Source: CAILZL01 sp035548495 (GTDB taxonomy: Bacteria; Pseudomonadota; Gammaproteobacteria; Steroidobacterales; Steroidobacteraceae). From it: DNA of 64,000 nt. Position numbers and translations under genes: made by a program. The notes below the pieces were generated by a model. The model ran no database searches. It had not been told where the DNA came from and saw only the letters and a program-made list of their open reading frames with translations. The stretch is from contig DASZSV010000043.1 in NCBI GenBank assembly GCA_035548495.1, positions 27,834 through 91,833 of the forward strand, read 5' to 3'. Shown here in pieces: positions 1 to 8,302 of the stretch (position 1 is the stretch's first letter; every line of letters begins with the position of its first letter).

Positions 1-82
1 CGAATCAGGGAAGAACCATGCATTCGGACGTACGTTGTTTGATCCGCATTTTTTGGATCTGGGTAAGGGGTAACGTACTGCG

Positions 83-139
83 GGACGTGACATCACTGTG
101 GGACTTAACCTCTCAGTTTCCCACGCTGATGTCACGTCC
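83..139. other. Long stem-loop downstream of recN
   Basis: The arms GGACGTGACATCA (83-95) and TGATGTCACGTCC (127-139) are perfect 13-bp reverse complements. A second inner stem, TGGGA (99-103) with TCCCA (119-123), lies inside them. The structure starts 24 bases beyond the recN stop on the minus strand, so it would form at the 3' end of the nadK-recN transcript. No clear U-tract follows on either strand, so intrinsic termination is not established; 3'-end protection or a structured RNA are alternatives. The rest of positions 1-163 shows no convincing gene. Confidence 0.5.
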
Positions 140-163
140 ATGGAACCCGGCGCAGTCCCGTGC

Positions 164-1885
164 TCAGCGGCTGCGAGATGTCTTTTTTGGTTTGCCCTGC
201 GGCGATGACGTTGCGTTCAACATCTCCGCGGCATGGGCCCGCGCGGTGTCGCTGATATGTGCACCGCCCAGCATGCGGGCGATTTCTTCGATGCGTGCTT
301 CGTTGCTCAATGTTTCCAGTGTGGTTCTGGTGTGCTTGCCATCGGTGAGTTTGCTGACCCGCACTTGTGCGTGCGCCTGGCTGGCCACCTGCGGCAAATG
401 AGTGACGCATAATACCTGTGCGTTGTTGCCCAGGGTGCGTAGTTGACGTCCCACCATTTCTGCAACACCGCCGCCGACGCCGGCATCGACTTCATCGAAC
501 ACCAGTGTGCTGGAAGTGGATGATGAATGCGTGGCTGATTCGACTGCAGCAACCTGAACAGACAAACTGATGCGTGACAGTTCGCCGCCGGAGGCAACTT
601 TGGCGAGCGGTTTCAGGGGTTGTCCCGGATTGGCACTGACCATGAATTCAACATCGTCGGCGCCGTGCTCATTGCAATCGCTTTCATCCAGCTCGCGTAC
701 CTGTGCCGCAAACTTTCCACCCGGCATGCCCAGGGTTTGCATCAGGGTAGTGACAAGTTGCGACAGTTCCCCTGCGGTTTTGATGCGTGCCCTGGATAAC
801 TGCTGGCAGGCTGTTGTGAATTTTTTGAGTGCCTCATTGATCTGGGCATCAAGCTGTTCCAGCGTGAATTCCACTGATTCCAGTTGCTGCACGTCGCGGC
901 GGCATTGCTCGAGCACGGATGCAAGTTCGTCCACTTCAACACGATGCTTGCGCGCCGCGCTTTCCAGTGCCGCAAGACGTTGTTCCACCCATTCCTGTCG
1001 CGCAGAATCAGCATCCAGCGATGATTCATAGTGCTGAATGGCGCTTGCGGCTTCGCGCGCAGCAATCAATGCTTCATCGAGTAATTGCACCGTGCTATTG
1101 AGGCCGGCGTCAATGGATTGCAGATTGCGTGCGACATTCAGGGCGCGCGACAGCAATTGCTCGGCATTGATGTCTGCTTCGCGCATCAGTTCAACCACTT
1201 CGCGTGCACCACTCGCCAGTTTGCCGCTGTATGCATGACGCTGGCGCTCGGCGTTCAATTCAATGGCTTCGTTGGGCTGCAACGACAATGCTTCCAGTTC
1301 ATTGACGTGATAACGCAACAGTGTGAGGCGTTCATTGCGGTCTTTTGCATTCTGTTCTGTATCGGATCGTTGCTGGCGCAAGCTCTTCAGTGTTTTCCAT
1401 GCGGCAGACACCGCTTCAGTCAGTGCTTGATGATTGCCGTGAGCATCCAGCAATTCGCGTTGCGCCGCACGTTTCATCAACGATTGATATTCCATCTGTC
1501 CATGGACATCGACCAGTACTTCACCAAGTTGCCGCAATGCCTGCAAGGGCATGGATTGACCATTGACCCATGCACGTGATCTGCCATCATTGCCAAGTGC
1601 GCGCCGCAGAATGCATTCACCTTCGTACTCAATGGCCTGTTCATTGAACCATGTCTGAATCACAGGATTTTTGCCGCTGGCAAATGCGGCGGTGACTTCC
1701 GTTCTGTCGCAGCCATGACGGATGACATCGGTGCCGACACGGCCGCCGGTCACGAACAACAGCGCATCTACCAGAATGGATTTGCCAGCACCGGTTTCAC
1801 CGGTGAGCGCGGTCATGCCATCGCCCAGTTCCAGTTCGATGCGATCAATGATGGCGAAGTCTTTTATTTGAATGCTGGTTAACAT
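164..1885 (-). CDS. recN: DNA repair ATPase RecN
   Basis: This is an SMC-like ATPase that acts in recombinational repair of double-strand breaks, in the cytoplasm on DNA. The protein is 573 aa, close to the usual 550-570. The Walker A motif GETGAGKS is at residues 29-36. A long coiled-coil middle (roughly 150-370, rich in Leu, Glu and Arg) separates it from the C-terminal half, where the ABC-type Walker B stretch STLVFDEVDAGVGG sits near residues 455-470. The ATG at 1885 is preferred because the family begins MLTxIxIxDFA; the open frame extends 19 codons further upstream without family similarity. It lies 53 bases downstream of nadK on the same strand, a common nadK-recN pairing. No SOS box was resolved upstream, so LexA control cannot be claimed from what I can see. 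Confidence 0.95.
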   Translation of the reverse strand: MLTSIQIKDFAIIDRIELELGDGMTALTGETGAGKSILVDALLFVTGGRVGTDVIRHGCDRTEVTAAFASGKNPVIQTWFNEQAIEYEGECILRRALGNDGRSRAWVNGQSMPLQALRQLGEVLVDVHGQMEYQSLMKRAAQRELLDAHGNHQALTEAVSAAWKTLKSLRQQRSDTEQNAKDRNERLTLLRYHVNELEALSLQPNEAIELNAERQRHAYSGKLASGAREVVELMREADINAEQLLSRALNVARNLQSIDAGLNSTVQLLDEALIAAREAASAIQHYESSLDADSARQEWVEQRLAALESAARKHRVEVDELASVLEQCRRDVQQLESVEFTLEQLDAQINEALKKFTTACQQLSRARIKTAGELSQLVTTLMQTLGMPGGKFAAQVRELDESDCNEHGADDVEFMVSANPGQPLKPLAKVASGGELSRISLSVQVAAVESATHSSSTSSTLVFDEVDAGVGGGVAEMVGRQLRTLGNNAQVLCVTHLPQVASQAHAQVRVSKLTDGKHTRTTLETLSNEARIEEIARMLGGAHISDTARAHAAEMLNATSSPQGKPKKTSRSR

Positions 1886-1938
1886 GTGAACTAATTGCTG
1901 ATCCAGATGGGTTTGGTCCTGCAGGCCTGTGAACATGG

Positions 1939-2850
1939 TCAATCCGACTCATCCTCGATGCGCTTGTCCAATGCACCGCGGCCCCAGTGCAGTTTCGATC
2001 TCAATATACGATAGTAGTCGTGATCGGTGGGATGCAGAAAATTCACGCGCAGATGGGAAGGTTCAATCAGCAACCGGTCTCCGGTATTCAGGTCGCCGAG
2101 TATTTCGCCATCGCAGGTGATCTGTGCCTTGGTGGCACGATCCTGAACACGGCGGATTTCCACCGTACTGCTGGCGGAAATGACAATGGGACGATCCGAC
2201 AAGGTGTGCGGGCATATCGGCGCAATGACCAGCGCATCCAGATTTGGATGAATGATTGGACCACCACAGGACAATGCGTAGGCGGTTGATCCGGTGGCGG
2301 ATGCAACGATGACACCGTCGCCGCCATGCGTATTGACGTACTGGCCATCAATCCAGGTTTCATAGTCCAGCATGCGTCCGGTTTCCCACTTTTGCAGAAC
2401 GCAATCGTTCAATGCCAGCGTTTGCTGAATGTGGTCATTCGCCGTGATCAATTTCACTTGAAGCAATGAGCGGCTGCCGCGGACAAATTTTCCAGCCAGC
2501 ACTTCATCAATGCGGGTGATGATGTCCTTGGGATTGATATCGGCGAGAAATCCAAGCCGGCCGCGGTTGATGCCAACCAGGGGAATGCCGGTGGCGGCAA
2601 ACATCCGCGCCGCGCGCAGCATGGTGCCATCGCCGCCGATGGTGATGATCAAATCACAGTGCTTACTCAAGTGCTCGGCGGTGTGATGGGTAACCGCTGT
2701 GGGCAGTTGCCACTGCAATGATTGTTCTACCGCAACCTGTAATCCACGTTGCAGCAGATGTTCCGCCAGTTCAGCAAATGACGCTGCGATGTGATTTCCG
2801 TCATTGGCCCCGATCAGTGCAATGCGCTTGAACTTGGTATCGGCTGACAT
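1939..2850 (-). CDS. nadK: NAD kinase
   Basis: This enzyme phosphorylates NAD to NADP using ATP and supplies the cell's NADP pool. The product is 303 aa, typical for the family. The signature GGDGT is at residues 72-76, followed by GINRGRLGFLADI. The second conserved block, HGGDGVIVASATGSTAYAL, is present further on. The ATG at 2850 is chosen because similarity begins around MSADTKFKRIALIG; the open frame upstream of it runs into hrcA on the other strand and looks non-coding. The gene is divergent from hrcA, with a 112-base gap that must hold both promoters, and it is probably co-transcribed with recN. Confidence 0.95.
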   Translation of the reverse strand: MSADTKFKRIALIGANDGNHIAASFAELAEHLLQRGLQVAVEQSLQWQLPTAVTHHTAEHLSKHCDLIITIGGDGTMLRAARMFAATGIPLVGINRGRLGFLADINPKDIITRIDEVLAGKFVRGSRSLLQVKLITANDHIQQTLALNDCVLQKWETGRMLDYETWIDGQYVNTHGGDGVIVASATGSTAYALSCGGPIIHPNLDALVIAPICPHTLSDRPIVISASSTVEIRRVQDRATKAQITCDGEILGDLNTGDRLLIEPSHLRVNFLHPTDHDYYRILRSKLHWGRGALDKRIEDESD

Positions 2851-2925
2851 GCTGGACGGATTCCGGTGTGTACGGCTCAGGGCCGGGATTTGTTGCTGAA
2901 TAATGCACGCATTATATGGGTTGTA

Positions 2926-2953
2926 CTTGACAGCCGCGCGTCCCGCCCCTAGT
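2926..2953 (+). promoter_or_regulatory. Candidate sigma32 promoter of hrcA
   Basis: CTTGACA (2926-2932), a 13-base spacer and CCCCTAGT (2946-2953) resemble the heat-shock consensus CTTGAAA-N13-17-CCCCATNT. The spacer equals that of the two candidates upstream of grpE and dnaK. Transcription would start about 2960, only a few bases before the hrcA ATG at 2963, so the mRNA would be nearly leaderless. No Shine-Dalgarno sequence is visible before that ATG. Confidence 0.45.
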
Positions 2954-2962
2954 TTTTTGTCC

Positions 2963-4021
2963 ATGAGTCCAGAATCCGATGAAATATTGAGCGATCGCGC
3001 CCAGCAACTGTTGCGCATACTGGTCGAACAATACATTCGCGACGGCCAGCCCGTGGGTTCGCGCACCCTGTCGCGGGAATCGGGCATGAGCCTCAGCTCT
3101 GCCACCATCCGCAATGTGATGGCCGATCTGGAAGAAATGGGTTTTGTTTCATCGCCGCACACTTCCGCCGGACGCATGCCCACGGCCAAGGGCTATCGTT
3201 TTTTTGTTGATACACTGCTGAAAATACGCCCGCTGGAAGAACAGGCAGTGCAGGCCATTCAACAAGGGTTGATGCCACAAAGCAGCGATCCAAAGTTACT
3301 GATCGCACAAGCTTCGCGCATGTTGTCCTCGATTACACAATTGGCGGGCGTGGTGACCTTGCCGCGCCAGGCGCATACCGCACTCAGCCAGATCGAGTTT
3401 CTGTCGTTGTCGGACAATCGTGTGCTGGCGGTGCTGGTGACCAATGGCCGCGAGATACAGAATCGCGTGGTGCAACTTGATCGTAGCTATAGCAGCGATG
3501 AACTGCGCCGCGCGGCCAATTACCTCAATGAACAATTTGCAGGCCGCGACATTAACGAGGTGCGCGTGCAACTGCTGCAGGAACTGCAACAGACACGTGA
3601 ACATCTGAATCAGAGCATGCTCGATGCCGTACGTCTTGCACAGCAGGCTGTTGCACCGGATCCGTCCAGCGGACGCATGGAGTACGTTATCGCCGGTGAA
3701 ACCAATCTGATGAGCTTTGCGGAATTATCGAATGTGGAAAAGCTGCGCAGATTGTTTGAAGCCTTCAATCAGCAACGTGACATTCTTCATCTGCTTGATC
3801 AAAGCCTGCGCGCCGATGGCGTGCAAATCTTTATCGGCCAGGAATCCGGTTACACCATTCTTGATGATTGCAGTGTGGTGACTGCGCCATACATGGTGGA
3901 CAAGGAAGCCATCGGTGTGCTTGCCGTGATCGGCCCGACTCGCATGGCATATGAACGTGTGATTCCCATTGTTGATCTCACCGCCAAACTGCTGGGATCG
4001 GCATTCAACGCGAAAGGCTAG
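2963..4021 (+). CDS. hrcA: Heat-inducible transcription repressor HrcA
   Basis: HrcA is a winged-helix repressor that binds CIRCE operators and restrains chaperone genes, with GroEL as its folding partner. The protein is 352 aa. The N-terminal DNA-binding part holds GQPVGSRTLSRESG followed by the recognition segment SSATIRNVMADLEEMGF (residues about 30-65). The remainder matches the GAF-like and dimerisation body, ending in GPTRMAYERVIPIVDLTAKLL. The ATG at 2963 fits the family start; an upstream in-frame ATG at 2903 would add 20 unrelated residues. It heads the hrcA-grpE-dnaK-dnaJ cluster. I found no CIRCE (TTAGCACTC-N9-GAGTGCTAA) before hrcA, grpE, dnaK or dnaJ, so its target is probably elsewhere (groESL in related bacteria). 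Confidence 0.95.
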   Translation: MSPESDEILSDRAQQLLRILVEQYIRDGQPVGSRTLSRESGMSLSSATIRNVMADLEEMGFVSSPHTSAGRMPTAKGYRFFVDTLLKIRPLEEQAVQAIQQGLMPQSSDPKLLIAQASRMLSSITQLAGVVTLPRQAHTALSQIEFLSLSDNRVLAVLVTNGREIQNRVVQLDRSYSSDELRRAANYLNEQFAGRDINEVRVQLLQELQQTREHLNQSMLDAVRLAQQAVAPDPSSGRMEYVIAGETNLMSFAELSNVEKLRRLFEAFNQQRDILHLLDQSLRADGVQIFIGQESGYTILDDCSVVTAPYMVDKEAIGVLAVIGPTRMAYERVIPIVDLTAKLLGSAFNAKG

Positions 4022-4149
4022 TCACCGCGTCATCTGTTTCCTCCAGGAAGAGCGGTGTGCATTGGTGATGACAGCTGGATGGCAGGCGCAAGCCGATCAG
4101 CATCAGGCGATTAGTAAGGCGCCGCAAACCGGCGAAATAGCAAAATTCG

Positions 4150-4177
4150 CTTGATTCCCGCCAATCTATCCCCATAC
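4150..4177 (+). promoter_or_regulatory. Sigma32-type heat-shock promoter of grpE
   Basis: CTTGATT (4150-4156), 13 bases, then CCCCATAC (4170-4177) is a close match to the sigma32 consensus CTTGAAA-N13-17-CCCCATNT. It sits in the 229-base gap between hrcA and grpE, about 70 bases before the grpE start. This is the best of the three heat-shock promoter candidates in the cluster. Confidence 0.7.
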
Positions 4178-4250
4178 TCGCCATCCCTGAATTATCCGGC
4201 GACGCTTAAGTTAAGTAAGCCGCTGATCCAATCCCGGAGCGAAGCGTTGA

Positions 4251-4784
4251 ATGAGTACTCCCGAAGACAATGTACAGGCAGAGGTGGCTGCTGAAGTGGC
4301 GGACGCCGCCGCCAGTGAAACCGAACAACTGAAGGCAGCGCTCGCCGCCGCTGAAACCAGGGCCAATGAAGCACGTGATCAGGCACTGCGTGCCATGGCC
4401 GAACTGGACAATGTCCGCAAGCGTGCAATGCGTGACGTCGAGAATGCGCACAAATATGCGATCGAAAAATTTGCTGGTGATCTGATTGCCGTTAAAGACA
4501 GTCTGGAAATGAGTCTGGCGGCGCAAAACGCCAGTGCAGATGATCTGCGTGCCGGCAGCGACGCAACGCTGAAATTGCTGGCGAAAGCATTTGAGCGTGC
4601 AGCAGTGATGGAAGTGCAGGCAGAGGGCTTGCCTTTCAATCCTGAATTTCATGAAGCCATGGCCATGGTGCCGGTGGCGGACAAACCGGCCAATACCGTG
4701 GTGAATGTGGTGCAAAAGGGTTACATACTGAATGGCCGCCTGGTGCGTCCGGCGCGGGTCATTGTTTCCAAAACGCCAGACTGA
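4251..4784 (+). CDS. grpE: Nucleotide exchange factor GrpE
   Basis: GrpE releases ADP from DnaK and so drives the chaperone cycle; its long helices can act as a thermosensor. The product is 177 aa, within the normal range. Residues about 20-85 form a long Ala/Glu-rich coiled coil that includes the family stretch AMAELDNVRKRAMRDVENAHK. The C-terminal beta domain carries FNPEFHEAMAMVP and ends with VQKGYILNGRLVRPARVIVSK, the usual GrpE terminus. The ATG at 4251 is the first in frame after a GGAG at 4236-4239. It lies between hrcA and dnaK and is served by the sigma32-type promoter about 70 bases upstream. Confidence 0.96.
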   Translation: MSTPEDNVQAEVAAEVADAAASETEQLKAALAAAETRANEARDQALRAMAELDNVRKRAMRDVENAHKYAIEKFAGDLIAVKDSLEMSLAAQNASADDLRAGSDATLKLLAKAFERAAVMEVQAEGLPFNPEFHEAMAMVPVADKPANTVVNVVQKGYILNGRLVRPARVIVSKTPD

Positions 4785-4967
4785 CTTTGTGACGGATAGC
4801 TGTTTCCGGTCTTCGAGTGATTTCGAAAACGCCGTAAATCCGTCCATGGAGGCTTTGGCAAAAAACCACTGCTTTTGGCGATTTCTTTATCACAGGGCAT
4901 TTGAACGTATGAACCTTGCGGGCTGGTTTGGTGGGGTCACAAGCGGGTAAGTAGTTCCTCGAGCGCA

Positions 4968-4995
4968 CTTGAATTGAACGATGACGGCCACATAA
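4968..4995 (+). promoter_or_regulatory. Candidate sigma32 promoter of dnaK
   Basis: CTTGAAT (4968-4974), a 13-base spacer and CCACATAA (4988-4995) give a strong -35 and a fair -10 match to the sigma32 consensus. The site lies 55 bases before the dnaK ATG in the 265-base grpE-dnaK gap, suggesting dnaK-dnaJ can be transcribed separately from grpE. Confidence 0.55.
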
Positions 4996-5049
4996 ACGCG
5001 ACAACGGTTTTTATTACAGTTTTAAATCTGAATTTTCTGGAGTTTCAAC

Positions 5050-6984
5050 ATGGCTAAAGTAATTGGCATTGACCTGGGTACGACGAATTCATGCGTCGCA
5101 ATCATGGAAGGCGGCAAGCCGCGCGTGATCGAGAATAGCGAAGGTGATCGCACCACGCCTTCCATTGTGGCATTTACCAAGGACGATGAAGTGCTGGTGG
5201 GCCAGTCTGCCAAGCGCCAGGCCGTCACCAATCCCAACAACACCCTGTTTGCGGTAAAACGTCTGATCGGCCGCCGTTTCAAGGATGATGTGGTACAGAA
5301 AGACATCAACATGGTGCCGTACAAGATCATCGCCGCTGATAACGGTGATGCCTGGGTGGATGTGCAGGGCAAAAAGATGGCACCGCCCGAAGTCTCAGCA
5401 CGTGTGTTGATGAAGATGAAAAAGACCGCTGAAGATTTTCTCGGTGAAACCGTCACCGATGCCGTCATCACGGTGCCTGCGTATTTCAACGACTCGCAAA
5501 GACAGGCCACCAAGGATGCCGGTCGCATTGCGGGCTTGAACGTCAAACGCATCATTAATGAACCCACCGCTGCGGCACTGGCCTATGGCCTCGACAAGCA
5601 GGGCGGTGATCGCAAGATTGCGGTGTACGACCTGGGTGGCGGTACCTTCGACGTGTCTATTATCGAAGTGGCCGATGTCGATGGCGAACGTCAATTCGAA
5701 GTGCTGGCCACCAATGGTGACACGTTCCTCGGTGGTGAAGACTTTGATAATCGCATCATTGGTTATCTGGCGGATGAGTTCAAAAAGGAAAGCGGTGTGG
5801 ATGTGCGCAAAGACCCGCTGGCCGTGCAGCGTCTGAAAGAAGCCGCTGAAAAAGCCAAGATCGAACTCTCTTCCAGTCAGCAAACCGAAATCAATCTGCC
5901 GTACATCACGGCTGATGCATCCGGCCCCAAGCATCTCAACATCAAGTTGACACGCGCCAAGCTGGAGTCACTGGTTGAAGATCTGGTGAACAAGACCGTT
6001 GAGCCTTGCCGTATTGCATTGAAGGATGCAGGCCTGTCCATCAATGAAGTTTCCGAAGTCATTCTGGTCGGCGGTCAAACCCGCATGCCGCTGGTACAGA
6101 AAGTGGTGAAAGATTTCTTCGGCAAGGAGCCGCGCAAGGATGTGAATCCCGATGAAGCCGTGGCCGTGGGCGCCGCGATTCAGGCCGGTGTGTTGTCCGG
6201 CGAAGTGAAGGATGTGTTGCTGCTTGACGTGACGCCGTTGTCACTGGGTATCGAAACTCTGGGCAGCATCATGACCAAGCTGATTGAAAAGAACACCACG
6301 ATTCCGACCAAGGCATCGCAAGTGTTCTCCACTGCCGATGATAACCAGAGTGCTGTGACGATTCATGTATTGCAGGGTGAACGTCAGCGTGCCGCCGACA
6401 ACAAGTCACTGGGTCAATTCAATCTCGAAGGCATTGCACCCGCACCGCGCGGCATGCCGCAGATCGAAGTCACCTTCGACATCGATGCCAACGGTATTCT
6501 GCATGTCTCTGCAAAAGACAAGAACACCGGCAAGGAACAGAAGATCACCATCAAGGCTTCTTCAGGCCTGTCGGAAGACGAAATCAAGCGCATGGTGAAA
6601 GATGCCGAAGCGCATGCAGAGGAAGACCGCAAGTTCAAGGAAGTGGTCGAGTCCCGCAACAAGGCAGATGCGTTGATTCACAGCACTGACAAGGCACTGA
6701 AAGATCTGGGTGACAAGGTGTCCGGTGAAGATCGCGCCAAGATTGAATCGGCAATGTCTGACCTCAAGTCAGCATTGAGCAGTGACGACAAGGACATCAT
6801 CGAGAAGAAGGCACAAGCCTTGTCCGAGGTTGCACAGAAGCTGGCGCAGCAGGCCTATGCACAGCAAGCTGGTGCAGGAGCTGCCGGTGCAGGAGCTGCC
6901 GGTGCTGAATCAGCGCAGTCCGGCAATACCGGCAAGGACGATGTGCTGGATGCGGAGTTTGAAGAGGTCAAGGACAAGAAGTAA
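5050..6984 (+). CDS. dnaK: Chaperone DnaK (Hsp70)
   Basis: DnaK is the ATP-driven Hsp70 that binds exposed hydrophobic segments of cytosolic proteins, assisted by DnaJ and GrpE. The protein is 644 aa, standard length. The phosphate-binding loop GIDLGTTNSCVA is at residues 5-16, the second nucleotide motif VYDLGGGTFDVSI is near 192-204, and the interdomain linker DVLLLDVTPLSLGIETLG is near 389-406. An alanine/glycine-rich tail with a short direct repeat (GAGAAGAGAAG) precedes the acidic C-terminus DAEFEEVKDKK. GGAG lies 8 bases before the ATG. dnaJ follows after a gap holding two hairpins. Confidence 0.98.
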   Translation: MAKVIGIDLGTTNSCVAIMEGGKPRVIENSEGDRTTPSIVAFTKDDEVLVGQSAKRQAVTNPNNTLFAVKRLIGRRFKDDVVQKDINMVPYKIIAADNGDAWVDVQGKKMAPPEVSARVLMKMKKTAEDFLGETVTDAVITVPAYFNDSQRQATKDAGRIAGLNVKRIINEPTAAALAYGLDKQGGDRKIAVYDLGGGTFDVSIIEVADVDGERQFEVLATNGDTFLGGEDFDNRIIGYLADEFKKESGVDVRKDPLAVQRLKEAAEKAKIELSSSQQTEINLPYITADASGPKHLNIKLTRAKLESLVEDLVNKTVEPCRIALKDAGLSINEVSEVILVGGQTRMPLVQKVVKDFFGKEPRKDVNPDEAVAVGAAIQAGVLSGEVKDVLLLDVTPLSLGIETLGSIMTKLIEKNTTIPTKASQVFSTADDNQSAVTIHVLQGERQRAADNKSLGQFNLEGIAPAPRGMPQIEVTFDIDANGILHVSAKDKNTGKEQKITIKASSGLSEDEIKRMVKDAEAHAEEDRKFKEVVESRNKADALIHSTDKALKDLGDKVSGEDRAKIESAMSDLKSALSSDDKDIIEKKAQALSEVAQKLAQQAYAQQAGAGAAGAGAAGAESAQSGNTGKDDVLDAEFEEVKDKK

Positions 6985-6992
6985 TTTCTCTG

Positions 6993-7017
6993 TCTCTCTC
7001 CCACGATGGGAGAGAGA
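6993..7017. repeat. Perfect 11-bp hairpin after dnaK
   Basis: Arms 6993-7003 and 7007-7017 are exact reverse complements (TCTCTCTCCCA and TGGGAGAGAGA) around a 3-base loop. It begins 9 bases after the dnaK stop. No U-tract follows, so it may attenuate or protect the 3' end rather than terminate. Similar GGGAGAG/CTCTCCC arms recur near 26208-26282, so it could belong to a dispersed repeat. Confidence 0.6.
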
Positions 7018-7078
7018 ACGTTATCTTCCGATGTTGCTGCGTGTGTATGGCGCTGCAATAAAGGAACAAAGTTACCAG

Positions 7079-7112
7079 CAAGCCGCTACAGCTTAAGAGT
7101 TGCAGCGGCTTG
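7079..7112 (+). terminator. dnaK-dnaJ intergenic terminator-like hairpin
   Basis: Arms CAAGCCGCTACA (7079-7090) and TGCAGCGGCTTG (7101-7112) pair over 12 positions with one mismatch around a 10-base loop. A T-rich run (7113-7132) follows. It probably acts as a partial terminator that lowers dnaJ relative to dnaK. Confidence 0.55.
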
Positions 7113-7144
7113 TGTGTGTTTAAGATTTTTTGTACTGAGTGACC

Positions 7145-8266
7145 ATGTCGAAGCGCGATTACTACGAAGTGCTGGGTGTTGAACGTACCGCAAGTGAAGC
7201 GGACATCAAGAAGGCGTATCGGCGTCTTGCGCAGAAATATCATCCTGATCGCAATCCGGATAACAAGGAGGCCGAAGAAAAATTCAAGGAAGCCAAAGAA
7301 GCCAGCGAGATTCTTACTGATCCGCAAAAGCGTGCGGCGTACGATCAATATGGTCATGCCGGTGTCGATCCGCATCGTGGTGGACAGGGCTTCAATCCCG
7401 GTGATGCCTTCGGTGATATTTTCGGTGAAGTGTTCGGTGACATCTTCGGTGGCCGCCGCGGTGGCGGCGGACGTCAGGTGTATCGTGGTGCCGATCTGCG
7501 CTATGACCTTGAACTCACACTGGAACAGGCAGTGTTTGGTGATTCGCTCAATATCGACTTCACCACACTCGGCGAATGCGATGTGTGCCATGGGTCGGGT
7601 GGTGCGCCGGGTTCCAAGGTGAATACCTGCGAGACCTGTCATGGCACGGGACAGGTTCGCATGCAGCAGGGATTCTTCGCAGTTCAGCAAACCTGCCCGC
7701 GTTGCAAAGGCCGCGGTCAAAGCATTAGTCAACCCTGCGATCACTGTCTGGGACAGGGACGGGTACGCAAGAAAAAAACACTTTCAGTAAAAATTCCTGC
7801 GGGTGTGGATACCGGTGATCGTGTTCGTCTGCAAGGTGAAGGCGAGGCGGGCCGTAATGGTGGTCCTGCCGGCGACTTATACGTGGAAGTGCATGTCAGG
7901 GAGCATGAGATATTCGAACGCGATGGTGCCAATCTTTCCTGCGAAGTGCCGGTGAGTTTTGTCACCGCCGCGCTGGGCGGATCAATTGAAGTACCTACGC
8001 TGCATGGCAATGTGGTGCTGAAAGTGCCAGCGGAAACGCAGTCTGGCCGTGTATTTCGCCTTAAAGAGAAGGGCGTGAAACCGGTTCGTGGCGGATCAAC
8101 GGGAGATCTGTTCTGTCGCGTGATGGTGGAAACACCGGTGAATCTCAATGATGACCAAAAAGAATTGCTCAGGAAATTCGAGGCGACGATGTTGAAAGGC
8201 GGTGCGAAACACAGTCCGCGCGAAACATCATGGCTGGATGGCGTCAAGAAGTTTTTCAGCAAATAG
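7145..8266 (+). CDS. dnaJ: Chaperone DnaJ (Hsp40)
   Basis: DnaJ delivers substrates to DnaK and stimulates its ATPase. The protein is 373 aa. The J domain has the essential HPD at residues 33-35. A Gly/Phe-rich segment (about 75-112) follows. The zinc domain contains all four CXXCXGXG repeats: CDVCHGSG, CETCHGTG, CPRCKGRG and CDHCLGQG. The C-terminal substrate-binding domains complete the type I architecture. The ATG at 7145 gives the family start MSKRDYYEVLGV; an in-frame GTG two codons upstream is less likely. No separate heat-shock promoter is evident, so it is probably read through from dnaK. Confidence 0.97.
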   Translation: MSKRDYYEVLGVERTASEADIKKAYRRLAQKYHPDRNPDNKEAEEKFKEAKEASEILTDPQKRAAYDQYGHAGVDPHRGGQGFNPGDAFGDIFGEVFGDIFGGRRGGGGRQVYRGADLRYDLELTLEQAVFGDSLNIDFTTLGECDVCHGSGGAPGSKVNTCETCHGTGQVRMQQGFFAVQQTCPRCKGRGQSISQPCDHCLGQGRVRKKKTLSVKIPAGVDTGDRVRLQGEGEAGRNGGPAGDLYVEVHVREHEIFERDGANLSCEVPVSFVTAALGGSIEVPTLHGNVVLKVPAETQSGRVFRLKEKGVKPVRGGSTGDLFCRVMVETPVNLNDDQKELLRKFEATMLKGGAKHSPRETSWLDGVKKFFSK

Positions 8267-8302
8267 TTTTCGTCACCAATCTGCGCTACGCTGTGCAGCA
8301 TC

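Noticed and set aside
2851..5049. CIRCE operator for HrcA in the hrcA-grpE-dnaK cluster
   Set aside because: I looked for TTAGCACTC and GAGTGCTAA in the gaps before hrcA, grpE and dnaK and found no match, only sigma32-like elements.
6868..6906. Short direct repeat in the dnaK tail as a tandem-repeat locus
   Set aside because: It is only two copies of a Gly/Ala-coding unit in the naturally variable DnaK C-terminal tail.
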